Of a DNA stretch of 64,000 nucleotides, positions 23,570 to 35,120 are shown in pieces. Within the stretch, counting starts at the first letter, position 1; each line of letters opens with the position of its first letter. The translations under genes were made by a program, and so were the position numbers. The stretch comes from Orychophragmus violaceus (lineage: Eukaryota; Streptophyta; Magnoliopsida; Brassicales; Brassicaceae), in the NCBI GenBank assembly GCA_030180135.1, contig CM058240.1, forward strand, positions 67,575,581 to 67,639,580. Reading direction: 5' to 3'. The notes beneath the pieces were generated by a model, which saw only the letters and a program-made list of their open reading frames with translations, ran no database searches and was not told where the DNA came from.

Positions 23570-24589
23570 CTACGGCTGAGGCAGCATCCCAAGCTCCTTC
23601 CAGACATGTAGTTTCACTTGCCCTTCCTTCAACGTTCTACTGTTGCTTAGGCTCTGCATATTATCACAAATATCAGTGCCACAACCAGTATCCAATACCT
23701 TTAAGGTAGAACTTGAAGTAATAACATGAATACCTGAGGAAGTAGTCGCATACATCGACTTTAACTCCTCATCATCTTCCATGAATTTAATGCAATCTCT
23801 CTTCCAATGCCCTGTCTCCTTACAGTAGCAGCACTTACCAACGTAAGAGGTATCTGACTCGGGCTCAGAAGACACACGCTTGCCATGATTCAAAATCTAG
23901 ACAACTTTGTCTTCACCCTTGTCAGCATTAGGTTTAGTAAACCTACCCTTCTCGTTCATGAGATTGTACAGGGTACTCTTCACGTTTGGCTCAACTGTCT
24001 TGAGCATATCATGCAGTTCAGTCAGCATCTTCGTTAAGCCTTTCTTGATATAGTTCCTTTTGAACTTATCATAACTTGACGGCAGTGACTGTAGTATGAT
24101 CTCAGTTGCCAATTCTTGGCTAACTGGATAATCCAGTTTCCTCAGGTTATCAATGTAACCTATCATTTTACTGACATGAGGACTCACTGGATGATCATTT
24201 GGTAGCCTGCAGCCAGTGAGAGACTTAACCAACTGGTATCTCTCCACCCTTATCTGCTCCTGAAATATCAATTTCAGGCTGCTGATCATCTCTATTGGCG
24301 ACTCCATGTTCTCATATTGCTTCCGCAAGTCTGAGTCCATGGTAGCCAATATCAGATCACGCACATCTACCGCATCATTATAATGCTTATTCCAAGCATC
24401 ATATACTGCATGAGAAGCATTGGACCCGATCCTCACGGGGAGAGCTCTCTCAAGGACATAGTCCTTTCTCTCCTGTCTGAGAACTAGCCTCAGGTTCCGC
24501 GACCAAGTCAAGAAATTTGATCCGTTCAGCTTGTCCATCTTAAGGACAGACCGGATCGAGAAAGTGTTTTGATTGTTTGTGCTAGTCAT
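23570..24589 (-). pseudogene. gag: C gag and protease start (one nonsense codon)
   Basis: The frame starts with ATG at 24589 (MTSTNNQNTF) and is identical in layout to the E and J Gag. A single CAG-to-TAG change at 23897-23899 splits it at about residue 231. Downstream the same frame runs through the zinc knuckle (CYCKETGHWKRDC) and, because residue 297 is Lys rather than a stop, into the protease-like LDTGCGTD (active Asp in DTG). It ends at 23570-23572. Only one substitution separates this copy from an open Gag, which suggests recent loss. Confidence 0.9.
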
Positions 24590-25740
24590 AACTGAAAATT
24601 AAGATAAAAGGATTTTAGTTAATATGTTCAATATGATTAATCTTGTATTAAATTTTAATATGATTAATCATGCATTATATTCAATAACATCAGTTACCCT
24701 CAATAGAATATAATGATTCCAAGATCCACATATAACTAAGATTAAAGTGGGCCACTGGCCGTCACCCAATATTAGCTTATATCGGTAAGCCCTATATCGG
24801 CTAATTATATCCGTGATATAACTCTTGGTTGTGAATCTGGGCCCGAGGCCCAATCCACTCTGATGTCTCAAGGCCCGGGACTCCCGATGGCCTAGTCAAG
24901 AAAACCAGACTATACAGTCATGTAATCATTAATGTCTGGGACTCCCAATGACATTTATGAATCACAAACCGTCTTACCCACGCAAAAGCAGACACCCTCA
25001 CACTGTAAGGCCATGAATACAATTGAATGGGCTTCAACAGCTGACATAGCCTGGACAAGACATCCAACGCTTGATATTTTTTGAGGTTCGTAGGTTTATT
25101 TTAAAATCTCATTCCCAAAATAGAAGATTACTATTTCGGGAAACTTTCCATTTTAGAAAACCTACTATTTTTGGAAACTTTCTAAAATTGGAAACTTTCT
25201 AAAACCGGAAACTTTCTAACTTTAGAAATTTCTTAAAATCCGAATCATGCAAATCTAGAAACTTCTATAAATTAAGAAACTTTCTAATTTCAAAATATCG
25301 GAAACTTTAATTTAAAATCGATTTATATTCTTTATAAAATAAATTTTAAATTAAATCTGAAGAAAGACTCAAATAATTGGCCCAATCGTTTTAACTTCTT
25401 GGCCCGAGGCCGAAGAATTGGTCTATGCCCGAGACATAACCCGATCGTCCAATTAGATGACATAACCGGTCTGGTTCATTAAAATTGGTCTAACCAAAAT
25501 TAATTACTACGACGACCACAATTGTCAACCGGTTATTTACTAAACCGGATTTTCTCAATTTATTTGGTCCAACCAAATCAAATTAGAAAATCCTGGTTTA
25601 GGCACTAAATCCAATAATTCTTTCGACATTGGATTTCTTGTCCCGGTTTAACCAGACTTAATAAAATTTATTAAGTCTGTTTATTAAACCGTGACGTTTA
25701 TAATTTTAATAAAATCATTAAACCGAGCCTTAAACCAACC
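24590..25740 (-). other. C leader, gag-proximal part
   Basis: Untranslated leader with the GACTGGGCCATCGGGAG-type block (minus strand), common to C, E, I and J. Near 25130-25320 are repeated GGAAACTTTCTAAA words. No gene is seen. Confidence 0.7.
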
Positions 25741-26046
25741 ATGTCGATCGATGAACCAACCGTATCGATCGATCCATCAACCGCATCGGTCGATGCTCTT
25801 AGCATCGATCCTGCATCGATCGTGCATCGATCCTGTATCGATCGATGCTCTCACGCATGCACGGAACCGAGCCAAAACCCTAACCGTGTCGATCGATGCA
25901 CCAACCGCATCGGTCGATGCACCAACATCGAACCTGCATCGATCCTGCATCGATCGATGCTTTCACGCGTTAACAGGGTTAGCCGATAGACTGTATCGAC
26001 CGATCCATGCGATCGTATCGATCGATCCATGCGATCGCAGTCGATA
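25741..26046 (-). repeat. Dyad array in leader of C
   Basis: About twelve CGATCGAT/CGGTCGAT-type dyads in 300 bp (TGTCGATCGATG, TATCGATCGATC, CATCGATCGATG). It sits just inside the primer-binding site, the same position as the GC-rich array of I. Small ORFs across it in every frame are by-products of the repeat. Confidence 0.85.
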
Positions 26047-26229
26047 CTGACTTTTGAAAATCGCATTCTACCAAATCAATATAGCTTGGTTTCTGCGATT
26101 TTAAGTGTGTTTAGGTTTCAATTCCTTGTTGCTTAAGTGATTTCTCTTATCAGTAGTTGATTCAAAACACTTTTAAACAAGAAAAACAATCCTAAACTTG
26201 AATCTAAACAAGAAAAACCAGAACCAATA

Positions 26230-26241
26230 GCTCTGATACCA
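26230..26241 (-). other. Primer-binding site of C (initiator tRNA-Met)
   Basis: The minus strand reads TGGTATCAGAGC. Confidence 0.93.
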
Positions 26242-26242
26242 C

Positions 26243-26908
26243 TGAAGGAATGTTTAGTCAATCCTGATTCAATTCGCAGATTCAGATTAACCTAAACATG
26301 CTGATCTAGGTTCTCTTGAATAGAAACAATGATAGATCTCACCTTATACCTGTTTGCAGCGGAAAGAGATGGTATGTCAGAGATCAGAGAGCCACCGAGA
26401 GATAACTCCTCCAGAGGTTCACACACGCACACCAATCAGGAAGAAGGCTGCTAGGCCACTAGGGGAACTCGGCGCAGAGGGAGAGAGAGTTTTCGGCTAG
26501 GTTTTTGGTTCTGAACTCGAGTTTTATTTATAAAACTTGTCCGGTTCCATTTGGGCCATTTGGCCCAAATACCAATTAACTCGACGGCATTCGCGCACTG
26601 TGTCGATCGACACACCTTGTGTATCGATCGACACACAGTGGCTAAACCGTTTTATTCTCTCTAAGTACAGTAAATGCCTAGCACTTTTACCGTACTTCTG
26701 CTAAACCGTTCCTACACATTTTCCTGTTAGCTTAGGCGTGTGACCCATATGGGATCATATAATAAAGGCAATAAGTCCAAGACTTATAGATCATGAGCGG
26801 ACTCTAGCAAACCATCATGACCCCCAGTATTATATGACTTATGTCTGATCATTGACATACTCTTACTTTCTAGAGACAGTACCGAGATTACTGGACACAA
26901 TTCCAACA
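26243..26908 (-). repeat. 5' LTR of C
   Basis: Near-identical to the 3' LTR. The primer-binding site adjoins it at 26230-26241. Confidence 0.94.
26522..26640 (-). promoter_or_regulatory. U3 promoter of C: large palindrome pair plus TATA box
   Basis: Two dyads with 21-bp spacing (26596-26640) together form a longer imperfect inverted repeat, with outer CACTGTGT and ACACAGTG arms. They lie about 63 bp upstream of TATAAATAAAA (26522-26533, minus strand). Confidence 0.6.
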
Positions 26909-27532
26909 GGGTTTTGGTGGCGAACATGCGTCATGACATCTCGGCGACACCAAGCTTCATCCCGGCGGCGACACCTTGCGTTCAGCATGCAAGAGCACAC
27001 CTCAGGGTGTGTGGTGGCGCCACCCATCAAGGCTCCATGTGTGGCTACAAGTGGCGGTCTCCGGCGACGACATCCCGGCAGTCGCATGCCTCGCGACTTA
27101 TTGCGGCCTCTGATCGCGCCATCTTGTCGACATCCATGCGTGCCTACACCTCCTACATGCATGCCTGCCTGATTAACCTGCATGTCTGGTTGCTTGGGCG
27201 TTGTTAAGTTATTTTTCCCGATCGGTCGTGCGTCGTCCAAACTGCCCGTTTTTGTCCAATGCTCGTAAAACGTCGAGCTAACAACTGAACTTGCTCCATT
27301 CGCCAACTCAACTTTGCGTAACTAAGTTACGTAAGTAGTTCTCCGTACGTTTGTTGAAGGTTTTAGGTTTAGAGCTTCGTTCATCCCGTTTTATGGTCCG
27401 TTTGGCCATACCGACATTTTTCGGACATTGTCGGATATCGCCTACATTCTGGTCCAACTGGTGCCTTGGATAAATCCTGTATTCCTTAGTCTTTCCTCGT
27501 CCGTATTTTACTTCTTTAGATGGGGTATTACA

Positions 27533-27782
27533 ATTATACCTGAAAACGTATACTAAATTTAAATCCGGGGGGGGGGTGGGGGAAGTGGATGGGCTATGCC
27601 CACCTTCAGAAAACGTCAACTTTTTTTTTGTGGAGGTTCCAATCAAAACATTCTAGTGAAAAGTCAATTAAAACGATCTTTGGAAGCCAAAAGTCCGTCC
27701 GAGTATGCTACTTAGATGGCTATCGGCAGATATATCAGTCTGAATTATAGCAATTTCAAAAACGCAATGAGCTTGCAGAACG
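27533..27782. other. Junction DNA between D and G, with G-run
   Basis: About 250 bp with no recognisable ORF. It contains a G10-T-G5 tract (27567-27582), a T-run near 27620 and AT-rich sequence. It may be the decayed 5' side of the G pol or the site into which D inserted. No feature decides this. Confidence 0.4.
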
Positions 27783-29703
27783 AGAGGTCAAACGAAAAAA
27801 AAAGACCCAATGGTCTGCGGACCTCGAAAAGAGATCATTGTACAAGTTTTCATCGATGATACAAACCCCGAGAAGTGCATCAGTATCAGAGCAGATCTAA
27901 CAAACCCAATCAAGGATGAGCTTATAACCTTCCTCAAAACCAAAGTGGACACCTTTGCGTGGTCCATAATAGATATGAAAGGGATCAATTTGGAAGTAAC
28001 TTCTCACGACCTAACTATTGATCCTACGTACAAGCCGGTCAAACAAAAACGGCGTAAACTTGGTCCCGATCGAGCTAAAGCAGTTAACGATGAGGTTGAC
28101 TAACTACTCAGAGCAGGTTAGATCATGGATATCAAATACCCCGACTGGATTGCTAACCCGGTTGTCATCAAAAAGAAAAACGAGAAGTGTAGAGTCTGTA
28201 TTATAGAAGCTACAACTTGCCATCAGCTCCTATCCTTCATTGATGCTTTCTCTAGGTATAATCAGATCATGATGACCCAAAGGACTAAGAAAAAAACAGC
28301 TTTTTTCATAGACCAAGGCATTTACTATTACAAGGTAATGCCCTTAAGACTAAAGAACGCATGTGCAACCTATCAGCGCCTAGTAAAAAAAATGTTCGTA
28401 GACCAGATTAGTAAAATCATGGAAGTCTATATAGACGACATGCTGATCAAATCCTCTAAAAAATTCAACCACGTAGCTCAGCTAAAAGAATGCTTTTCGA
28501 TCCTTAGTCAATATCATATGAAACTAAACCCAGCTAAATGCTCCTTCGGAGTATTTTTTGGCAAGTTCCTCAGTTACATCATAACTAAAAGAGGAATCAA
28601 AGCCAACCCCAAACAGATCGCAACCGTCATAGAGAGGCTCTCTCCTAAAACTACTCGTGAAGTGCAGCAACTAACATGGAGAACAAAAGATCTCAATCGC
28701 ATTCATGAAACAAAAAATTCATGTGGGATGAAAAATGCGAGGAGGAATTCACACAACTTAAAGCTTATCTAAGCAAACCTCCCATCCTAGCTAAATCAGT
28801 GGAAGGAGAGCCGCTCAACCTCTACATTGCACTGTCATCTGCTGCAGTAGGTGAGTACTAGTTCGCGGAGTGCAGAACGAGCAGCAACCAATCTTATATG
28901 TAAGCAAAACGCTAATAGACGTAGAGACCCGGTATCCAGCAATAGAAAAAATGGCTTTAGTGTTGGTCATGAAAGCTCACAAGCTCCAAACCTACTTTTA
29001 ATCACACCCCAAGGTAGTGATGACCTCACAACCGATTCGAACCATACTCCACAGTCCGAGCCAATCTGACCGACTAAATAAATGAGCCTTTGAGCTCAGC
29101 GAGTACGACATCGGATTTTGCACTCGAACCAGCGTGAAATCTCAAATTTTAGTTGACTTCATCACCAAGATGACGCGCATAGTCCACATAAGATGCCATC
29201 ATCCTCCAGGCACGGATCTGAAGTTGGCATCAAACTAGTAATCCCTACGGGAGAGGTGCTAGAGCAATCCTTCAGAATCGGCTTCGTAGCATCTAACAAC
29301 GAAGCAAAGTGTGAAGCTCTCAACGCCGGTTTCAAGCTTGGGGTTGGAGCTTGAGAACTATCAGATTTTAGTGATTTCGAGGTTGTTACTAGCCAGTACA
29401 CGGCGAATCCGAAGCTATGGATGACATAATGGATGCTTACATAAAAGTTGTCCACGAATTAACGACTTTGTTCAGCTCGTTCGAGTTAGTAAGGATCCCG
29501 CAAGGTGAAAACACCTTAGCAGATACTCTAGCGGCTCTAGCTGCAACCTCAGACATACTAGTCAAAAAATAATTCATGTCGAAGGAATAGAAAACAATAT
29601 CGACATAGCGCTAAAAGCACTAACTATCAACAACATAAGACCCATCGACTACCAAGAAGCTGCTGAATCTAACCCCCTAACGGGAACAGCTAACACACCT
29701 CCT
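27783..29703 (+). pseudogene. G pol block 1: RT, RNase H and second RNase H
   Basis: The frame from about 27801 covers the pre-RT region (KDPMVCGP, DTFAWS). Two in-frame stops follow (near 28101 and 28119), then RT (MDIKYPDWIANPV from 28125). Motif A (LLSFIDAFSRYNQI) and the YIDD box (near 28431) survive. The segment between KCRVCI and IEATT is a deletion of the conserved block that normally starts DFTDLN. RNase H (VSKTLIDVETRYPAIEKMALVL-like, in another frame) lies near 28900-28990. A second RNase H (IPTGEVLEQSFRIGF, then ADTLAALAATSD) lies near 29250-29560. Multiple stops mean it is dead. Confidence 0.85.
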
Positions 29704-30355
29704 TGTTGGGAATGTCCTGAAATCTACCGTACTATCTCTAGAAAGTATGATAAGTGTCGAGATCAGACATAAGTCATAAATACTGGGTGATCATGATGAC
29801 TTGCTAGAGCCCGCTCATGATCTATAAGTTTAGGACTTATTACCAGTATTGTATGATCCCTAAGGGTCACACACCATAGCTAACGGAAAAGTTAAAATGG
29901 AATTAATACAGTAAGATGCAAGGCATTTACTGTATTTGTACAGAGAATTGGGCCAGACAAAAGACAGTCTTTTGTCTGATTTGGGCCTTGGGCCCAAAAG
30001 CCTAATGAGCCATTAGTTTAATTACTTGGGCGCATATAAGGAAGAGGAGGCGCCAGAAAACCCTAAGGCTTCTTGTCCCTGCGATTTTTCTGAGCACCAG
30101 AGCCGTCCTCTCTCTCTGTCGATTCCGAGCTTGGTCTAGCAGCCTGATCCAATAGCTTGTAAGAGTGTGGATACCTAGGAGGAGCCGGTTTCTATCAGCT
30201 CTTGCAGATCTCTTCATTCCTTTGATCAATCCGCTGCAATCACAAGGTAATGAATCTGATCTGTTTATGATTCAACTGCAAATCACCTAGATCCTAGTTA
30301 ATTATGTGCTAGGATGTAACCTGACAATTACACCATGAACACACATAATCCTTCA
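29704..30355 (+). repeat. 5' LTR of E
   Basis: TGTTGGGAATGTCC to CCTTCA, followed by the primer-binding site at 30357. Confidence 0.94.
29954..30040 (+). promoter_or_regulatory. U3 promoter of E: 12-bp-arm palindrome plus TATA box
   Basis: A perfect inverted repeat, CAGACAAAAGAC and GTCTTTTGTCTG with a one-base spacer (29954-29978). It lies about 55 bp upstream of CATATAAG (30033-30040). It occupies the U3 slot held by TGTCGATCGACA pairs in C. Confidence 0.55.
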
Positions 30356-30356
30356 G

Positions 30357-30368
30357 TGGTATCAGAGC
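30357..30368 (+). other. Primer-binding site of E (initiator tRNA-Met)
   Basis: TGGTATCAGAGC, one base after the LTR. Confidence 0.94.
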
Positions 30369-31984
30369 CTAGGTCGTTAGGTTTTTGCTTTTTGGATCTT
30401 ACTAGGTTGTTTATTAGTTTGATGAATCGATTTTAATGAGTAAAATTGATTGAAACTTTGAAAACCTAGAAATAAGAAAATCGATAAGTTTTGATGATTA
30501 ATGTTCAATATCGATTTCGTCTTATTGTGAGAATCGTAACTTTGCTGTTGACTTTGCTTACGAATCGTTAACAAAACCATCGCGCTGACTTTATGAATTA
30601 ATAAAGAAACGATTTGGATTGTTGATTGTTAATGGTTAGGATCGTTTTTGTCTTTAAGTGAAAGTCAAAATCGATTGTTGATTAAGCATAAATGGTCAAA
30701 ATCGTTTGTCTTTTAATGAGTGGCATGAAACGAATTGGTAATGTCATAATCAATTGTTGACCTTGTTATACAATCAAAGAAATCGCTTGTTGTCTTGTTT
30801 CATATCGAAAACAATTTGTTAGGTTTAATAATGTCATGATCAAAAGTGAATCCATTATTGAATTGGAATAAGGTCAAAAACGTTTTTGTCCTCAAGTGAT
30901 TGTCATGAATCGATAATGGAAAGGTCAAATTCAATCATTAATTATCAATCGATTTGTTAAGTTTTGTCATGTTCTGAATCGATTATTTAATTTGGAAAAG
31001 GTCAAAAACGTGTTTGCCTTTAATGTATGAATCGATTAATTATTTAATTAATGTATGGTTTAAGCCGTTAACCCAAAATCGCGGTTTGCTGGAAATTATT
31101 TAATACAATTGGTATTATTTAATTTCTAGTTAAACCGGATTTAAATTCAAAATTGAATTTCAACCTAAACCGAAGGCTGGTCTAAGTTTGATTTGGTTGG
31201 ACCAAATAATTTAGAGCTGGTCTGGTTTAGTGAATAACCAGTTGGATTTAGTAGTTAATTTGGTCTTGGACCAGAATTAATGAACCGACTCGGTTATGTC
31301 AAATTATTGGGCCAATTGGAATTTTGTGGTCTTAGGCCAAGAATTGGGCCTATAGTTTGTGACCCAACCGAAAACTTTAATAAAATATTAAATTAGAAAT
31401 TTCTATTTTTAGTATATTTCTAAATTTAGAAAGTTTCTAAAATAAGTAAGTTTCCCAAAATAGTAATCTTCTATTTTTGGAAAGAAAACCTAAAATCCTC
31501 AAAACCAATATCAAGCTTGGATGTCTTGCCCAATCTTGTCAGCTACTTAACGCTTATTCAATTACAGACATGGCTTACAGTGTGAGGTGTCTGTTTTTGC
31601 GTAAGTAAAGTAGTATATAGTCACTAATTTCATTGGGAGTCCCAGACTTTAGTGATTATTTGGCTGTAAGAGATTGGTTTCCTTGACTGGGCCATCGGGA
31701 GTCCCGGGCCTTGAGACATCTGGTGTATTGGGCCTTGGGCCCAATTCACAACCGAGAGTTATTGGATATAACTAGCTGTGTGTATGCTTACCAAGTAAAG
31801 CTACTTCTGGGTGACGGCCAGTGGCCCACTTTGGATTTAGCTAAACATGGGTCTCGGAATCATTGCATTCTTATGAGGTTAAACAAAGAAATTTTGAATG
31901 CAATGCGAGTTTTATTATAAGTTGTTAAGATTACTCTTTTATGAACTGAATAACTAAAACTCTATTTATCTCTAAATTTCAGTT
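30369..31984 (+). other. E leader (AT-rich, short repeats)
   Basis: Untranslated leader like that of J. It has recurrent AATCGATT, GTCATGA and GTCAAAAACG words (30420-31030), then AAACCGG and TTCTAAA words, then the GACTGGGCCATCGGGAG block. No TGTCGATCGACA dyads and no convincing ORF. Confidence 0.7.
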
Positions 31985-32875
31985 ATGACTAGCACAAACA
32001 ATCAAAACACTTTTTCGATCCGGTCTGTCCTTGAGATGAACAAACTGAACGGATCAAATTTCTTGACTTGGTCGCGGAACCTGAGGCTAGTCCTCAGGCA
32101 GGAGAGAAAGGACTATGTCCTTGAAAGAGCTCTCCCCGAGAGGATCGGGTCCAATGCCTCTCATGCAGTATATGATGCTTGGAATAAGCATTATAATGAT
32201 GCGGTAGATGTGCGTGGTCTGATATTGGCTACCATGGACTCAGATTTGATGAAGCAATATGAGAACATGGAGTCGCCAATAGAGATGATCAACAGCCTGA
32301 AATTGAAATTTCAGGAGCAGGTAAGAGTGGAGAGATACCAGTTGGTTAAGTCTCTCACTAGCTGCAAGTTACCAAATGATCATCCAGTGAGTCCTCATGT
32401 CAGTAAAATGATGGGTTACATTGATAACCTGAGGAAACTGGATTATCCAGTTAGCCAAGAATTGGCAACTGAGATCATTCTGCAGTCACTGCCGTCAAGC
32501 TATGATAAGTTCAAAAGGAACTATATCAAGAAAGGCTTAACGAAGACGCTGACTGAACTGCATGATATGCTCAAGACAGTTGAGCCAAACGTGAAGAGTT
32601 CCCTGTATAATCTCGTAAGAGAGAAGGGTAGGTTTACTAAACCTAATGCTGACAAGGGTGAAGACAAAGTAGTCCAGATTTTGAATCATGGCAAGCGTGT
32701 GTCTTCTGAGCCCGAGTCAGATACATCTTACGTTGGTAAGTGCTGCTACTGTAAAGAGACTGGGCATTGGAAGAGAGATTGCATTAAATTCATGGAAGAT
32801 TATGAGGAGTTGAAGTTGATGTATGAGACTACTTCCTCAGGTATTCATGTTATTACTTCAAGTTCTACCTTATAG
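31985..32875 (+). CDS. gag: E Gag polyprotein (296 codons)
   Basis: An open copia Gag, nearly identical to that of J. Residues about 1-50 carry the copia-Gag start (NTFSIRSVLEMNKLNGSNF). A helical region with KMMGYIDNLRKLD follows near residue 141. The CCHC zinc knuckle is at residues 253-266. The start is supported by conservation of the ATG and its upstream TTTCAGTT in all relatives. The frame stops at TAG after SSSTL; the next codons read VLDTGCGTD, the protease active site. The enzymatic region downstream is broken, so the product would be Gag alone. Confidence 0.92.
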   Translation: MTSTNNQNTFSIRSVLEMNKLNGSNFLTWSRNLRLVLRQERKDYVLERALPERIGSNASHAVYDAWNKHYNDAVDVRGLILATMDSDLMKQYENMESPIEMINSLKLKFQEQVRVERYQLVKSLTSCKLPNDHPVSPHVSKMMGYIDNLRKLDYPVSQELATEIILQSLPSSYDKFKRNYIKKGLTKTLTELHDMLKTVEPNVKSSLYNLVREKGRFTKPNADKGEDKVVQILNHGKRVSSEPESDTSYVGKCCYCKETGHWKRDCIKFMEDYEELKLMYETTSSGIHVITSSSTL

Positions 32876-35120
32876 GTATTGGATACTGGTTGTGGCACTG
32901 ATATTTGTTATAATATGCAGAGCCTAAGCAACAGTAGAACGTTGAAGGAAGGACAAGTGGAACTGCATGTCTGGAAGGAGCTATGGATGCTGCCTCAGCC
33001 GTAGAGTTTTCACTTGTAGATGCCTTTGAGGCTTGGTTTTGTATTAAGTAATTGCTACAATGTACCTGCTTTAAGCAGAGTTGTCTTTCATTTTCTTGTA
33101 AGAATTTGAATGTTTTTCATTTTGATAAAAGACAAGTTTTGTTCTTTTGATCTCAATGAAATATTGATTGTAGCACCCTATTCAAGGAATGGGTTTTATA
33201 TCTTAAACCAAAGAGTGCCTAAATGTAACATAAAAACCGAATTGGTTTAAATCTGATGAATTAAACCTGATTTTTCTTGGCGTAAATGTTTTGGTCACAT
33301 AGAGTAAGTCGGATTCAGAAACACCATAGTTATGGACTTTTGGGCTCATTTGATCGGATATCTTATGAGACTTGAATTCTGCTTACTGGACCAAAAGACA
33401 AAGGGCCCATCTTAGCCGAGCTAGAGAAAAGCCCAAAGGCTTATTGGACCTTGAACATACTCATGTATGTGGCCCGATGAGCAGTAATGCCAGAGAAAAT
33501 TTCCTGTACTTCATTGTCTCTACTGATTACTTCAGTGAGTATGACTGTGTTCATTTGATGAGACACGAGTCGGAATTCTTTGAAATGGTCGAAAGAGTTC
33601 CAGAATGAGGTATAAAACCTGAGTGACAGAAGTATTGAGACTCTGGATTAGATCACGAGTGAGAATACTTAAGTCATTGATGGTGTGATCATCTGAATGA
33701 GTGTGAAGTCGTTTCACAGCTCATTTCTCCTGAAAACCTAGAGGTGTTTCTGTGAGAATGAATCAGATCTTATTAGAAATGATTAAAGATGAGTCACACG
33801 AATCTTCCATGATATTCTTTAAGAACAACGCTCTAATATCTAAGTTTACGCTGAAATAGTTCTACCAATATCAGTTGAAAGACACCACTTAAATGTGGAC
33901 TGGAAATAATCCAAATTCGTCTTTACTGAGTATTTGTAGTTGTGCTACTTCGCTGGTTGTCCTAGGGAAACCAAGGCTTGTTACTTTTACGTCCATTCCG
34001 AAAACGAAGTTAGGTTGTTCGGAATTCTGTTTTCTAAAAGGGAAGTTGCTTTCCAAGAAGAACAGTGGGAGTAAAAGTATAACTCGAAGAAATTCGAGAA
34101 ATACAGGAGGCTGCTCAACCTGTTGAGGGAGAGCAGCGGATGGATTTACAGATTTCTGTAGAATCTACACCTGTAGAGCCTGAAGTTCGCAGATTTGAAT
34201 CCGTCACTAATCCGAGAGTGATTTCTCGTGATTAATTGCCATGATCTGATGATCATTGAAAGTGACGAACCTGCGAAATTCACAGAAGCGAAAGTGAGCC
34301 CGGACTCCGAAAAATTATACTGTAAGTAAGTTAGCTTCATCGATCCATTCATGGATAGAAGCAAACAAATCGGAGTTGGAATCTTCGTTCTGTTGAAGTA
34401 GTCAAGGTTTTGACTTGAACAGGAACGAAGTGGAACTGTGCGTTTACTATTAGATAAGTGGGAGCGATCTTGCATTTCTCATAGTGTATGTCGATGACAT
34501 ACTGATTCTCGGAAATAACGTTCCAATGCTGCAGTCGGTAAAGGACTGGCTTGGGAGTTGGTTTTATGATTGACATGGGTAAAGCCACGTATGTTCTTGG
34601 ATTTTGGATCTAAAGGTAGAGATCCAAAATAGCTGGTAGGACAAAGTCAGGATTCTTATATTGACAAAGTCCTACACGTTTTCAGCATTCCAAGAAGGGT
34701 TTTATGCCAATGTCACATTGCATTACGTTAAGCAAGAAACAGTATCCTACGATATCTGCTGAGCTTGAATGCATGGATGAGATTCCATATGCGTCGGCAA
34801 TTGGATCTATCATGTATGCCATGACACGTACTTGTCTTGATGTTGCTTTAATGTTAAGCAAGACAAGTAAAGACCAGTCAAATCCAGCAAAGAATCACTG
34901 GATAGACGTAATGAATATCCTCAAGTATTTGGAAAACACTTAGGATAAGTTCTTGATTTACGGAGAAAGTGAGGTGCTACAAGTCAGTAGAGTCTGAAAG
35001 GCAAGTTTCCAACAGACAAAGATGATTTCCGGTCACAGTCTGGTTATATCTTGTGTCTGTCTGGCGGTGCAAGGCACTGTTGCTGACTCCATGACTTAAG
35101 CTGAACATTTCGCAGCTTGG
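32876..35120 (+). pseudogene. E protease and pol remnant, upstream of H
   Basis: Begins with the protease Asp site (LDTGCGTD, 32880s) after the gag stop. Integrase traces follow near 33440-33600 (HTHVCGPMS, CVHLMRHESE), then a YVDD site near 34495, then the linker segment open at 34704-34943. Stops and frame changes occur throughout. RNase H starts near 35040 and is cut by H at the CTTGG target site. Confidence 0.8.

Larger units (their letters stand above)
19470..26908 (-). mobile_element. Element C: complete Ty1/copia element inside D's LTR
   Basis: Two 666-bp LTRs and target duplication GGGTT (19465-19469 and 26909-26913). On the minus strand the order is 5' LTR (26243-26908), primer-binding site, a dyad-bearing leader, gag with one nonsense codon, degenerate pol, polypurine tract (20136-20146) and 3' LTR. 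I saw only one difference between the LTRs, so this is one of the youngest insertions. LTR sequence shows it is related to I. Confidence 0.95.
1..27532 (-). mobile_element. Element D: Ty3/gypsy-type retrotransposon with giant LTR, heavily nested
   Basis: This is the oldest layer of the left half. Its 5' LTR reads on the minus strand from TGTAATACCCC (ending at 27532) to GGGGGTGTTACA (starting at 16238). A primer-binding-like TGGTATCA lies five bases inside, then an ORF region begins. D's own DNA is 1217-1593, 15631-16237 and the LTR segments 16238-17205, 18401-19469 and 26909-27532; A, B, J, K and C occupy the rest. Termini of the TGTAAYACCCC kind and an initiator-Met primer site recall Tekay/Del-type chromoviruses. 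No pol is visible, so the superfamily is an inference. Confidence 0.6.
16238..27532 (-). repeat. 5' LTR of D, about 2.65 kb expanded to 11.3 kb by insertions
   Basis: The termini are inverted copies (TGTAAYACCCC), and a primer-binding-like site adjoins the 16238 end. Subtracting C (19470-26908), K (17206-18400) and one 5-bp duplication each leaves about 2.65 kb. The remaining LTR is GC-richer than the copia elements and contains direct sub-repeats near 18820-18970, with repeated TTGCGGAACAG and CCCGACCTGCTTGC units. Small ORFs inside it have no recognisable product. Confidence 0.65.

Noticed and set aside
30002..30229. Small ORF MIKGMKRS... repeated in the E and J LTRs
   Set aside because: It lies within LTRs (also at 6177, 12765 and 50332), differs in its C-terminal part between copies, and has no domain. 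It is a by-product of LTR sequence.
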